Shown in pieces: positions 1-9,233 of a DNA stretch of 64,000 nt (position 1 is the first letter of the stretch; each line of letters starts with the position of its first letter). The stretch comes from CAWJKP01 sp963843465 (GTDB taxonomy: Bacteria; Planctomycetota; Planctomycetia; Pirellulales; Thermoguttaceae), in the NCBI GenBank assembly GCA_963843465.1, contig CAWJKP010000003.1, positions 930,001 through 994,000 of the forward strand, in the 5' to 3' direction. A program made the position numbers and the translations under genes. The notes under the pieces are model-generated. The model was not told the DNA's origin. It ran no database searches and saw only the letters and a program-made list of their open reading frames with translations.

Positions 1-29
1 CGGGCGGTGAGACGTAAGGAGGGTGAGCA

Positions 30-1706
30 ATGTCCCTGTTTAGCAACCCGGGCGAAACCATTTCGGAATGGGCGCGGGAGGACGGGTTTTCCTACCTGGC
101 GAGCTGCGTCTTCCACATGGTCTTGTTCCTGACGCTGGCGCTGGTGCTGGGAACGATCAAGAACCAGCAGAAGGGCGACGCGCCGAGCTTCGAGACGCCT
201 CCCGAAGAGGCGGCGCCTCCGGCGCAGGCGGACCTCACGAACTTCGACCTGAAAGACGCCTCGATCGACCCCTCGGAGTTGACGACCGATTCGTTGACCA
301 TGACCGAGGCGCCGCACGTCGAGGGCGATCCCAACGGGGTGGACGCGGTGGGGGATAGCGCCCCGACGGCCAACGAGGGCGGCGGCACGCCCGCCGGCAC
401 CTCGCTGACGATGATCGGCATGGGCGGGTACGACGTGAAGGGCGTGGGCCTGGGCCCCGTGTACCACGCCACCGGCGGCGGCGTGGGCATCGGCAAGGGC
501 ACCGGCAAGAACCCCGGCGCCGGCGGCTCGGGCTTCGGCTTCGGCTCCCGCGGCATGAAAAAGGGCATGCTCGGCAGCGGCGGCGGCACCAAGCAGACGG
601 AGCGGGCCGTGGCGGCAGCCCTGGCCTGGCTGGCCCGGCACCAGAATCAAGACGGCAGTTGGTTCATCGACTACCACGCCCGCTGCCGCGGCCCGGGTTG
701 TACGGGACCGGGCGGCGCCAACGCCCCCGGCGCGGCCACCGCCATGGGCCTGTTGCCCTTCTTGGCCGCCGGCCAGACCCACGAGACCAAGGGCCCTTAC
801 CGGGACAATATTTACCGCGGCATCACCTGGATGATCTCGCACCAGTTGCCCACCGGCGACCTGTCGGTCACCGGCGGGCAGACGCAGATGTATTCGCACG
901 GCCTGGCGACGATCATGCTCTGCGAGGCCTACGGCATGAGCCACGACAGGCGGCTGGAGGCCCCCGCTCGAGCGGCGTTGCACTTCATCGAGGCCTGCCA
1001 GGACCAGCAGACCGGCGGCTGGTGGTACACCTTCAAGCAGCCGGGCGGCGATACGTCGGTCTTCGGCTGGCAGTTCATGGCCCTGAAAAGCGGCAAGATG
1101 GCCGGGCTGCTCACCTCCAGCATGGAGAACTGTTTCGAGTTGGGGAAAAAGTGGCTGGATTCGGTGGGCAAGGGAGCTTCCAAGGGCCTCTTCTCCTACC
1201 AGCCCCCCCGAGAATCTTCGGACACCATGACCGCCGTGGGCTTGCTCTGCACGCAATACCTGGGGACCCACTACAGCGACCCGCGAATCGTCGAGGGCAC
1301 CAATTTCCTCATGGCCAACCTGCCCAACGCCGCCAATGGCAAGGTCTATTACTGGTACTATGCCACGCAGGTCATGCACAATCAGCCCGGTCCCAATTGG
1401 GACAAGTGGAACCGGCAGATGCGGACGGTGCTGATCAAGACCCAGTGCGGGGCCTCGGGCTGTCCCAATGGAAGCTGGGATCCCCAGGCGGGGATGCCGG
1501 AATGGGCGGCACAAGGCGGACGGCTGATGATGACCAGCCTGGCCGCGCTGACCCTGGAGGTTTACTACCGCTATCTGCCCTTGTATAAGGAGATGGGGGC
1601 CGGCGGCAACGTGCTGGCCGATCTCGACGTGCTCACGGCCGCCTCGCCGGACAAGGCCGCAGCCGCCAAGCCCGGCGAGAAGAAGCCGGCGGAAAAGAAG
1701 CCGTAG
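30..1706 (+). CDS. Membrane-anchored prenyltransferase/squalene-oxidase repeat protein
   Basis: The 558-residue protein has one N-terminal membrane segment (about residues 21-43), a Pro/Ala-rich linker, a strongly Gly-rich stretch (about 130-185) and a large C-terminal domain (about 190-525). That domain carries QW-like motifs such as HQNQDGSW and QDQQTGGWW, typical of the alpha/alpha-toroid prenyltransferase and squalene-cyclase repeat family. The tail is Ala/Lys/Pro-rich. No catalytic DxDD-type motif was recognised, so a binding or scaffold role in the envelope is as likely as catalysis. The start is supported by AAGGAGGG eight bases upstream. The TPR gene follows after a repeat element, and both look like parts of a planctomycete envelope module. 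The fold is fairly secure; the function is unknown. Confidence 0.8.
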   Translation: MSLFSNPGETISEWAREDGFSYLASCVFHMVLFLTLALVLGTIKNQQKGDAPSFETPPEEAAPPAQADLTNFDLKDASIDPSELTTDSLTMTEAPHVEGDPNGVDAVGDSAPTANEGGGTPAGTSLTMIGMGGYDVKGVGLGPVYHATGGGVGIGKGTGKNPGAGGSGFGFGSRGMKKGMLGSGGGTKQTERAVAAALAWLARHQNQDGSWFIDYHARCRGPGCTGPGGANAPGAATAMGLLPFLAAGQTHETKGPYRDNIYRGITWMISHQLPTGDLSVTGGQTQMYSHGLATIMLCEAYGMSHDRRLEAPARAALHFIEACQDQQTGGWWYTFKQPGGDTSVFGWQFMALKSGKMAGLLTSSMENCFELGKKWLDSVGKGASKGLFSYQPPRESSDTMTAVGLLCTQYLGTHYSDPRIVEGTNFLMANLPNAANGKVYYWYYATQVMHNQPGPNWDKWNRQMRTVLIKTQCGASGCPNGSWDPQAGMPEWAAQGGRLMMTSLAALTLEVYYRYLPLYKEMGAGGNVLADLDVLTAASPDKAAAAKPGEKKPAEKKP

Positions 1707-1721
1707 AAGAAGTAACCTATC

Positions 1722-1817
1722 GTAGGGTGGGACCAGCTCGCCTTCGGCGAGCGCCGGCCCACCAGGCGTTTCTGCCCACTGGGCCGGCGCTCGCGTTGCG
1801 ACCTTGTCCCACCCTAC
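1722..1817. repeat. Family A palindromic element (TAGGGTGGGAC type)
   Basis: This is an inverted repeat whose outer arms are TAGGGTGGGAC and its complement, with inner GCCGGCCCACC arms. Copies lie at 5213-5375, 16158-16198, 30860-30899 and 32744-32835. Here it fills the gap between two co-directional genes and would read as an N-terminal extension of the next gene, so the later ATG at 1835 is preferred for that gene. Confidence 0.85.
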
Positions 1818-1834
1818 AGCGACAGATTCAGGGG

Positions 1835-4800
1835 ATGAAGATGCGTCGGACGACGAGTTGGTTGGCAGCCGGCCTGTTGGTGCTGGCCTGTTTTTGCGGC
1901 CGCAGCGCCAGGGGTGAGGAGGAGTACCTGCGGTTCCTCAAGGCGCTGGAGTCGCACGGCTACGGCGAAGCGGCCCTGGCCTACATCGATCGGGTCGCGG
2001 CCGACCGCCAAACGCCCACAGAAATCCGCCAGCTACTGGACCTGGAGCGGTGCAACAGTCTGCGGGTGGCGGCCGCCAAGGAGGCCTACAGCCCCGAGCA
2101 GACCAAGAAGCAGATGGACGAGGCGAAGGTCTACCTGGAGAAATTCCTCAAGGCGAACCCCGAGCACCCGGCGGTGGGCCGGGCGCTGCTTTCCACGGGC
2201 GACGTGGCCGTCGAGCGGGCACAGCAGAAGCTGGTGCTGGCCAAGCTCGCCAAGGACAAGGCGGAGCAGGCCAAGGGCTTCGCGGAGGTCCGCTCGATGC
2301 TCGCCACCGAGGCGCAGCCGGTCTTCCTCGAAGGCTTCAATCGTTTCAAGGTCCGCTACAGGGACTTGCTCAACAAGGTGCCCAAGGAGGCCCCCGGTCC
2401 ACGCGAACGCGACAAGGCCGTACTGCGGCATTACCAGGCGGCCAAGGACGCGGCGGCCGAGATGGAGACCGACCTGGTCGAGGCCCGCTACAAGCTGGCG
2501 ATGCTGAAGTACTATATCTCCGAGACCTACCTCGATCCCAGGGACGCCACGCGGAACAAGCTGCTGGAGGCTGCCTCGAAGGAGTTCGACGAGATCTTCC
2601 AGGCCTACCGCGACCGGCAGGCGGGCGTCTTGGCGCACACCTGGCAGGCCAGGTGCGAGGAGGACCTGGGCCACCTGGACGACGCGCGGGCGATCTACGA
2701 GGAGGTGCTGGTCAACGCGCCCGACCCGGGCGACGCCAACATCGATCTGGCCACGATGTACTCCCAGGTGGAGATGTTCTACCTGCGGCTGTTGCAGAAG
2801 ATGGAGCCGAAGGCGTACTTCCGGGAGGCCAAGGAGTGGCTCGACGGGGGCGGCAAAACGATCGGAGCGCCGAGCCCGTCGCACAAGGCCTGGGAGCAGG
2901 TTCCCTTCTATTGGGGCATCTATCTGGACCTGGCAAAGATCCAGTTCGCCCAGGCTCAGAAGGCGCCCCGCGACGAGCAGAGGAGGGTGCTCCGCGAAAT
3001 GAAGAAGAGGCTCACGGCCGGGATCAAGCTGGACAACGAGTTCAAGGACGACATGGTGCGTCTGCGGAAGGAGATCGAACAGAAAACGGGCGGGGGGGGC
3101 GGCGAGGAAGAGTCGTCCGACGAGCTCCTGGCCACCGCCGATTCGCTCGTGGGGGAAGGCAGGTTGGAGGAGGCGGTGACCCTGTTCGAGCAGGCCATCA
3201 CCAAGAAAGACACGGTCAAGGACGCCAAGAAGATCGCCGAGATCCGCCGCCGTCTGCGGGTGGTGAAGTTGAACCAGGGTGTTGCCTTGTACACGGCGCA
3301 GCCTGTGGGGAAGTTCGAGGAGACCGTGAAGCTGGTGGGCCCGTTGGCCGCCACCGGCGACCCCAAGGATCCGACCACGGCCAAGCTGGCCGCCCTGGGC
3401 GTCAACGCACTGTTGCAGGTCTATTACCAGGTGGTGAACAAGCCGGGTGCGACGGAGGCCGAGAAAGCGGCGGCCATGAAGCGGCTGGAGGGGGCCGCCA
3501 ATTTCACCGTCACCAACTGGCCCAACTCGCCCGAAGGCGACGAGGCCCGGCTTGCCCTGGGCATGGCCTTGAGCGCCCGCCGCGACTTGACCGGCGCCCT
3601 GGCCGTCTTCGAGAAGGTCAACCCAAACTCGAAACGCTACGCCTCGGCGGAGCAGCTCGCCGGCAAGACCTGCTTCACGATGTACATGCAGAAGAGGCAG
3701 ACGGCCCCCGCCAAGTACGACAAGAAGACGAAGCCGGAGCGCGAAGCCCTGCTGGCCAAGGCGGAGCGCGACGTCAAGACGGCCAAGATGGAGCGCGACG
3801 CCAAGCTGGCCAAGGCGGACCGGGACGCCCTGCTGGCGATGGCGGACCGCGACGCCCTGTTGGCCAAGACCCAGGCGCACCTTTCCACCAGTCTCAGCGT
3901 GCAAAAGCAGGCCCTCAAGGAAGGCGACCCCCTGCCTCCCCAGTTGATCCAGACCCAGCTCCTGCTGGGCGAGAGCTTCCTCGAAGGCGGCGCGCCGGAC
4001 AAGGCGGTCCCCTTGCTCGACCCGCTGGTCGCCGAGCTGCAGAAGAACAAGCCGGCCGCCATCGACCTGACGGTCACGCGGATCTATTTCGCCGCCGTGC
4101 AGGCCCACAAGAACCAGGGCGAGATCGAAAAGGCCGGCGACGTGGCCATGAAGCTGGTCGAGGCGGACAACGATAACGCCTCGGTCAACGACCTGATCTA
4201 CAGCGTCATCAAGTTCTTGGAGAAGGAGGTCCAGAAGCAGGACGGGGAGGCCATCCGTGCCACGGACGCCACCACGGCCGAGAAGGCAAAGAAGGCCGCG
4301 GAGAAGGGCCGGGAGGTCTACAGGAACCTTTTGGAAAAGCTCGCCCCGCGAAAGCAGCTCAACGTCGCCAAGACCGTGCTCTTGGGCGACGCCTGCAAGG
4401 ACAACGGCTTGATCGACCAGGCCCGGGACCTTTACAAGCGGGTCGTGGACCGCAAAGACGACCCCAGTTTCATGGCCGACGAGAACAACCAGAAAGTCTT
4501 GACTCGCGCGCTGGTGGGCTTGGCCGGGTTGCTCCGCGACCAGCAAGACTACGAAGGGGCGCTGAAGGCCGTCAGCGACCTGGTCAAGGCGCACCCCAAC
4601 GCCTTGGAGCCGCTGATGGAAAAGGGGCGGATTCTGCTCACCTTGGCCAACAAGGACCCGAGCAAGTTCCCCGAGGCCGTCGCCCACTGGGCCGACCTGC
4701 GGTTCCGGCTGGAGCGGTCCCGCAGCGGCCAGACGCCCAAGGAGTATTACGAGGTGGTCTACAATTGCTCGGTCTGCCTGGCTTCGGAGGCCAGAAAACA

Positions 4801-5002
4801 ACAGGACAAGGCCAAGTTGCTGCAGGCCGAGCAGCTCTTGAAGGCCACGATGTTCAAGCACCCCGAGCTGAGCGGCGAGGAGATGAAGAACAATTACAAC
4901 CGGCTGATCCAGGTGCTGGAGAAACTGCAAAAGCAGATGGGCGACTCCGCCGCGCCCGCCGAGGCCCCCGCCGCCGCCCCTCAGGAATCCGCCGACCAGT
5001 GA
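1835..5002 (+). CDS. Large secreted TPR-repeat protein
   Basis: The product has 1,055 residues. Residues 1-28 form a typical Sec signal peptide, with a basic start, the hydrophobic core LAAGLLVLACF and a cut near SARG. The rest is alpha-helical, Lys/Glu/Ala-rich and has many TPR-like helix pairs of the type found in extracytoplasmic scaffold proteins. Around residues 625-680 there is a nine-residue tandem repeat (ERDAKLAKA, DRDALLAMA and similar) that would form a charged helix. The C-terminus is Pro/Ala-rich. The frame is open back to 1727, but that segment is a palindromic element, so ATG 1835 is chosen. It probably works with the upstream membrane-anchored protein in the periplasm. No enzyme motif is visible. 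Confidence 0.75.
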   Translation: MKMRRTTSWLAAGLLVLACFCGRSARGEEEYLRFLKALESHGYGEAALAYIDRVAADRQTPTEIRQLLDLERCNSLRVAAAKEAYSPEQTKKQMDEAKVYLEKFLKANPEHPAVGRALLSTGDVAVERAQQKLVLAKLAKDKAEQAKGFAEVRSMLATEAQPVFLEGFNRFKVRYRDLLNKVPKEAPGPRERDKAVLRHYQAAKDAAAEMETDLVEARYKLAMLKYYISETYLDPRDATRNKLLEAASKEFDEIFQAYRDRQAGVLAHTWQARCEEDLGHLDDARAIYEEVLVNAPDPGDANIDLATMYSQVEMFYLRLLQKMEPKAYFREAKEWLDGGGKTIGAPSPSHKAWEQVPFYWGIYLDLAKIQFAQAQKAPRDEQRRVLREMKKRLTAGIKLDNEFKDDMVRLRKEIEQKTGGGGGEEESSDELLATADSLVGEGRLEEAVTLFEQAITKKDTVKDAKKIAEIRRRLRVVKLNQGVALYTAQPVGKFEETVKLVGPLAATGDPKDPTTAKLAALGVNALLQVYYQVVNKPGATEAEKAAAMKRLEGAANFTVTNWPNSPEGDEARLALGMALSARRDLTGALAVFEKVNPNSKRYASAEQLAGKTCFTMYMQKRQTAPAKYDKKTKPEREALLAKAERDVKTAKMERDAKLAKADRDALLAMADRDALLAKTQAHLSTSLSVQKQALKEGDPLPPQLIQTQLLLGESFLEGGAPDKAVPLLDPLVAELQKNKPAAIDLTVTRIYFAAVQAHKNQGEIEKAGDVAMKLVEADNDNASVNDLIYSVIKFLEKEVQKQDGEAIRATDATTAEKAKKAAEKGREVYRNLLEKLAPRKQLNVAKTVLLGDACKDNGLIDQARDLYKRVVDRKDDPSFMADENNQKVLTRALVGLAGLLRDQQDYEGALKAVSDLVKAHPNALEPLMEKGRILLTLANKDPSKFPEAVAHWADLRFRLERSRSGQTPKEYYEVVYNCSVCLASEARKQQDKAKLLQAEQLLKATMFKHPELSGEEMKNNYNRLIQVLEKLQKQMGDSAAPAEAPAAAPQESADQ

Positions 5003-5004
5003 TT

Positions 5005-5189
5005 GGGTCTTCCGGGATTTGGGTGGGCCAGACCGGGTCGAAACGACGTGCGGAACACGGAATTGGGCCACCCGACAGCGCCGAACAGAGAAGAGGAACC
5101 CGTACCCCGCACCAAGAAATACGGGTTCCTCTTCTCTGGTTCCGTTCTCTCGGTCGTCCGTGCCACCCACCCAAATCCCGGAAGACCCC
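5005..5189. repeat. Nested long palindrome downstream of the TPR gene
   Basis: The outer arms read GGGTCTTCCGGGATTTGGG at 5005 and its complement ending near 5189. Inner arms AGAAGAGGAACCCGTA (5089) and complement (5122-5137) form a second hairpin. The transcript could fold into one extended stem and may end the upstream transcript. No other copy was seen in the window. Confidence 0.8.
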
Positions 5190-5212
5190 AGTGATTTAGG
5201 GTAGGTCCCAGG

Positions 5213-5375
5213 GTAGGGTGGGACAAGCTCGCGTAAGCGAGCGCCGGCCCACCGGGGGAGAGTGCTCCGTGGCCGCTGGCCACTGCTGGTGGGCCGGCGG
5301 CCGCAAGGCGGCCTTGTCCCACCCTACGCCCTGCTGGTGGGCCGGCGGCCGCAAGGCGGCCTTGTCCCACCCTAC
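5213..5375. repeat. Family A palindromic element, one full and one half copy
   Basis: One complete TAGGGTGGGAC...GTCCCACCCTA element is followed directly by a second right half (5331-5375) that repeats the segment from CTGGTGGGCCGG to ACCCTAC. It lies between convergent genes. With the palindrome before it, it accounts for the whole 390-base gap from 5003 to 5392. Confidence 0.85.
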
Positions 5376-5392
5376 AGCTCGTGGCTTGCGGC

Positions 5393-6834
5393 TCACGCAT
5401 CCGGCGCTACCGGCTGGGTGGCGTCCAACCGGGTCCAGCAAAAGACGGCTACCAGGTAGAGGGCGGCGAAGATCAGGAAGCAGACGTTGTAGCCCGCCAG
5501 CGAGCCCTTCCAAATCTCCTCGGGACGGAGGAGTTGCCGTACTTTTCCCAGCTTGGCGGCATAGGCGTCTTGCGACAGTTCGAGAATGAAGCCGGTCATC
5601 CACGCGGCCGCGGCGCCGCCCAGGTTGCCGACGCTGTTCATCGTGCCGGCGACGATCGCCGTGTAGCGCCGGCCGATGTCCTGGCAAGTGCTCCAGGAGG
5701 AGCCCATGGTCATGTCGCTGGTGAAGGCCGACAACGAGATCGCCACGAAGAACCAGAAGGCGTTGGGGGCCAGCGGGCAGAGCAGGAAGCAGACGGTCGA
5801 GAGCGAGTGGCCCACGATGCCGAAGATCCGCCGGCCCTGCTTGTGGTTACCGGTGCGGCGGATATAGGCGTCGGTAAGGATTCCGCCCAGCATGCAGCCC
5901 AGGGCGCCCAGCCAGAGCGGGCCGCCTTTGTAGAGCGCGGCGCCGACGTGCTCCCAGCTCACTCCGTGGAGGCCGGCCTCGCTGGGCGCGACGACGTGGT
6001 AGCGTTTCTCCATGTAACGCGGCAGGTAGGACATGTTGAAGAACCAGCCGTAGGACTGGCAGAAGTACATCACGCACAACAGCCAGAGATTGCGGCTGGC
6101 GTAGATCTTCCGCCAGGGGACATGGCGGCTGGCCGGCCGGGCTCCTCCGTCGTCGCCGCGAATCAAGGCCAGCTCAGCCGCGTTGACGGAGGCTTTCTCC
6201 TCGGGCCGGTTCCTGAACCAGAGCGCGAAGACCAGGCACCACAGGGCGCCCAGTCCGCCGAAGCACCAGAAGGCGGCCCGCCAGTAACCGTGAAAGGCCC
6301 GGACCAGCAGCATCCAGACCAGCGGCGTCAGTCCGCCCATCAACCGGCCCGACATCCAGAGCGCCCCTGGGTGGTTCCCCGCTGCCGCATGGGGAACCAG
6401 TTGCGCAAGGCCCGGGCGATGTTGGAGTAGACGCCCGCCTCGCCCATGCCGAAGAGGAACTGCACCGCAACCAGCGCCTCCACGCCGCCCAGCACGTGGC
6501 CGCCGATCGTCATTCCCACCACGCCGGTCAGGGCCACGAAGACCGACCACCAGAGCACGATGCGGATCAGCGTCCCGCGGGGGCCGAAGACGTTGCCCAG
6601 CCAGCCGTTGGGGACCTCGAAAATCGCGTAGCCCAGGATGAAGGCGAAGAAGACCCACTTCAGGTCCGCCTCGCTCCTCAGGCGCAGGTCGGTAATGAGC
6701 TGGCCGGTGGCCGAGCTGAGGGAAAGCCGGTCCAGGTAGGTGATCATCGCCAGCGCGCAGACCAGTCCCAGCACCAGGTAGCGGCGCCGCGTGGGGACCT
6801 GGGACGGCACGAGGTCGGCGGCGAGATGGTTCAT
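5393..6834 (-). CDS. MFS transporter, ACS (organic anion) family; single-base frameshift
   Basis: The first 150 residues (from 6834) and the remainder lie in two frames that join near 6364-6367, where a CCCC run has apparently lost one base. With it restored, the product is about 480 residues with about 12 membrane segments. The N-terminal half has LDRLSLSSA and EVPNGWLGNVFGPR, matching the loop motifs of anion:cation symporters such as hexuronate and galactonate transporters. The substrate cannot be read from sequence. The start lies one base after the stop of pyrE, so the two genes are probably co-transcribed. The break may be a consensus error, since the residues on both sides remain well conserved in type. 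Confidence 0.8.
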
Positions 6835-6835
6835 G

Positions 6836-7417
6836 TTACGCCTGCGGCGGACGGATGCCGAAATCGCGGATCGACAGCAGGCTGTCGAAGTGGATTCCTA
6901 GCCTGGCGAAGGCCTCGGCGCCCCCTTCCATGCGGTCGATGATCGCCACCACCCGCACCACCACCAACCCGAACGCCTTGGCCCGTTGGATCGCCGCCAG
7001 CGAGGAGCCGCCGGTAGTGACCACGTCTTCCACGATCACCACTTCGTCGCCCGGCCGCACCGGCCCCTCGATGAACTGGTTGGTGCCGTGTCCCTTGCTC
7101 TCCTTGCGGACCAAAAATCCCGCGACGGGCGTGCCGCGGACGGCCGACATCGTGACCACGGCCGAGGTGATCGGGTCGGCGCCGACCGACATCCCGCCCA
7201 CCGCCTTGGGCAGTCCGTGTGGACCCAGCAGGTCCAGAATCCCCTCGCCCACCAGCCGCGCGCCCTGCGGGTCGAGGGTCACTTGCTTGCCGTCGAGGTA
7301 GTAGCTGGCTTGCTTTCCCGAGGCCAGCGTGAAGCTGCCGAACTTCAACGCCTTCTCCCGCACCAGGGCGATCAATGCTTCACGGTCGTACACCCTATCC
7401 TCCCAAGCCCAAGCCAT
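6836..7417 (-). CDS. pyrE: Orotate phosphoribosyltransferase
   Basis: This 193-residue protein transfers a phosphoribosyl group from PRPP to orotate to give OMP in de novo pyrimidine synthesis. The PRPP-binding motif VVIVEDVVTTGGSS is clear, as are the flexible-loop residues RKESKGHGT and the early SGKQASYYLDGKQ motif. The frame is open upstream to 7504, but that extension is the translation of a palindromic element (NPSYNPSYH-type residues), so the ATG at 7417 is used. It is followed after one base by an MFS transporter gene. Another pyrimidine gene, pyrH, lies far away in the translation cluster. The assignment is secure. Confidence 0.93.
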   Translation of the reverse strand: MAWAWEDRVYDREALIALVREKALKFGSFTLASGKQASYYLDGKQVTLDPQGARLVGEGILDLLGPHGLPKAVGGMSVGADPITSAVVTMSAVRGTPVAGFLVRKESKGHGTNQFIEGPVRPGDEVVIVEDVVTTGGSSLAAIQRAKAFGLVVVRVVAIIDRMEGGAEAFARLGIHFDSLLSIRDFGIRPPQA

Positions 7418-7426
7418 GATCCGGTG

Positions 7427-7492
7427 GTAGGACGGATTGTAGGACGGATTGGCAATCCGTCCTACTCGACGTGGATTGGCAATCCGTCCTAC
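7427..7492. repeat. Family G element (GTAGGACGGATTG type)
   Basis: Tandem and inverted copies of GTAGGACGGATTGGCAATCC with complementary ends. A related copy lies at 21253-21311. It sits directly upstream of pyrE, where it can be misread as coding sequence. Confidence 0.8.
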
Positions 7493-7657
7493 TCCGCACT
7501 GCACCTATACCATTTCGCCTGCCGCGGCGAAAGGGGGCAAGGTGACAGACGAGTCGGAGCCGGGCCGTGTCGGCCCGGATGCGTTCAGGGATCGGAGTAG
7601 ACGAAGGACGGGCTTCCTGCCGTTGGCGGCAGCCAGCGACGCTAGCCCGAAGCGCCC

Positions 7658-7682
7658 GCCCGGATTATTCACGCGCCGTTTA
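7658..7682. repeat. Fragment of the family E MITE-like terminus
   Basis: The sequence CCCGGATTATTCACG matches the left terminus of the elements at 45525, 57765 and 60052. It is preceded by a fragment of the CTAGCCCGAAGCGC element. No right terminus is present here. Confidence 0.5.
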
Positions 7683-7704
7683 CATCTGTCCTTGCGACAG
7701 CGAC

Positions 7705-8844
7705 TTATCGCTGGATCACCACTTGCGATCCGGCAGCGGTGGCCGAGGCGGGGATGAGAATGTCCCAGGCGGCGTCCATGTCCACCGGCTGCAGGCCGAT
7801 CGACCCCAGGGCTTGGTCCTCGACACGGCGGCCGATGTGCTGCGGCAGCGTGGCCCCTATCGTCGTCTGATTGCTGAGCACGATCCGGTGGAGCTGCTCG
7901 TCGCCCACGATGGAAGTCCGGTTGGTATCGGCGAACGAGCCCGACAGTTGGGTCTTGGCGACCACCTGGAAGGTGCCTATCGCGGGCGGCGGCTGGGTGC
8001 CGATGCTGATGTGGAACTGGCCGGCGAAGCGGTCGTTCAACAGCAGCGTCATCTGGTAGCGGTCCAGATGGATCACGGCCCCAAACGGACCGCGGACCAC
8101 TTTCAACCGCTGGCCGGGCTGAAGATGCTCCGGGTCGGGAAGGACGTTGATTTTTGCCAACAGCGGCCAAGGGACCCGGCACTGCTCGGCGATCTGCGTC
8201 AGGGTTTCGCCTGGCCGGACGACGTAGAGCGCCTCGGCCACGGGTTCCCGAGAGTAGATCACCGCGCCGGCGACATGGTTCAAGGTGTCGATGAGCTGGC
8301 GATTGTCCTCGGCCGTGAGGCCCGGGCTGTCGCAAAACTGGCTCAACACCCGGTGGACGTCCAGCAGGCCGGCCGGGCCGCCTTGTTCGAGTTTGCGCTG
8401 GACGGCCGTCATGAAATTGACGAAGGCCGCATGAGCGTCGGGCGGGGCGAGTTGCTCGGCGGCGGGCGGGCCGGGGAGCTGGGACGGGCTGGGCGGCAGA
8501 TTGCGGGGATCGCCCGGGACCGGCTCGGTATGGCTGATCTGGATGTTGCCGGGATCTCGAAAAGGAGGAGCGACCGCGACCAGCGTCTCAGGCCCGGCGG
8601 GTGGTCCGGGCCGGAACGGCGGGGCCTCGCTGCCTTGCGGGCCGGCCGAGGGTGCCCCGGCGGCGAAACCGCTCGGCGAGGTCGATCCGCCCGCGGCTGG
8701 CATCTCGACCGTCGGCGGCCCGGTCCAGCTCTCTTCGGCCCCGGGCGGCGGCTTCGTGGGAGGATTGCTCGTGATAGCGATATACACCCCGCCGGCCACC
8801 GCCAGCAGGATGCCGACGACGAGTACATTCTTCAGCAGGTTCAC
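7705..8844 (-). CDS. LysM protein with L,D-transpeptidase-like domain lacking the catalytic Cys
   Basis: The 379-residue protein has an N-terminal membrane anchor (residues 4-25), a Pro/Ala-rich linker, a LysM peptidoglycan-binding domain (about 205-250, with YVVRPGETLTQIAE) and a C-terminal domain with the layout of YkuD L,D-transpeptidases (about 253-366). Active members of that family have an HGCIRM-type motif. Here the aligned stretch reads ALGSIGL at 345-351, so the His and the nucleophilic Cys are replaced by Leu and Ser. It is therefore probably a wall-binding or structural protein, not a cross-linking enzyme. It is envelope-located and has no close operon partner. Confidence 0.8.
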   Translation of the reverse strand: MNLLKNVLVVGILLAVAGGVYIAITSNPPTKPPPGAEESWTGPPTVEMPAAGGSTSPSGFAAGAPSAGPQGSEAPPFRPGPPAGPETLVAVAPPFRDPGNIQISHTEPVPGDPRNLPPSPSQLPGPPAAEQLAPPDAHAAFVNFMTAVQRKLEQGGPAGLLDVHRVLSQFCDSPGLTAEDNRQLIDTLNHVAGAVIYSREPVAEALYVVRPGETLTQIAEQCRVPWPLLAKINVLPDPEHLQPGQRLKVVRGPFGAVIHLDRYQMTLLLNDRFAGQFHISIGTQPPPAIGTFQVVAKTQLSGSFADTNRTSIVGDEQLHRIVLSNQTTIGATLPQHIGRRVEDQALGSIGLQPVDMDAAWDILIPASATAAGSQVVIQR

Positions 8845-9040
8845 GATCGTCCTCCTTGACGAATCCAGCCTTCCGAGCGTTGCAGATCATAGAAAAAATC
8901 CCCAAGGCGTGCCAGAGCAACTTAGTCGTCGATTCGCGTACCCCCTCCAAATACCACAACAACACCCACCACCTGCTGGATGGGGCGTGGTGAGGGACGA
9001 CGAACAAACCTGAAACCATGCGATTCTTGCCCCCCAGAAA

Positions 9041-9233
9041 AGCCAATCACGAAAACCCGAAAAAACGAAAACCCGAAAGAAGAGAGAAATAGAGGAAGAG
9101 AGCGGGAGACAGATCCCTAGACGAGGAAACGTTTTGCGGCAAGCGGAATAGAGTTGAGATTCGTGAGCAGCGCCTTCCCCTCTCGGGGTTTCGTCTTTTC
9201 GGGGTTTCGTGATTCTCTTCTCTTGGCTCGCCG
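9041..9233. repeat. Imperfect long inverted repeat in a 390-base gap
   Basis: The arms CACGAAAACCCGAAAA (9048) and its near-complement TTTCGGGGTTTCGTG (9198) flank a central stretch with CTCTTCTCT/AGAAGAGAG complements. No coding signal was seen in 8845-9233. It lies between the starts and ends of two minus-strand genes and could terminate transcription. Confidence 0.55.

Noticed and set aside
1..29. 3' end of an upstream gene
   Set aside because: Only 29 bases precede the first gene, too little to judge.
2033..5170. A 1,045-codon open frame on the minus strand
   Set aside because: It lies wholly opposite the TPR protein, with unnatural Leu/Gly/Arg/Val-rich composition and no domain. High G+C makes such shadows common.
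5381..6430. A 349-codon plus-strand frame
   Set aside because: Antisense to the MFS transporter, low-complexity composition, and the start lies in a repeat.
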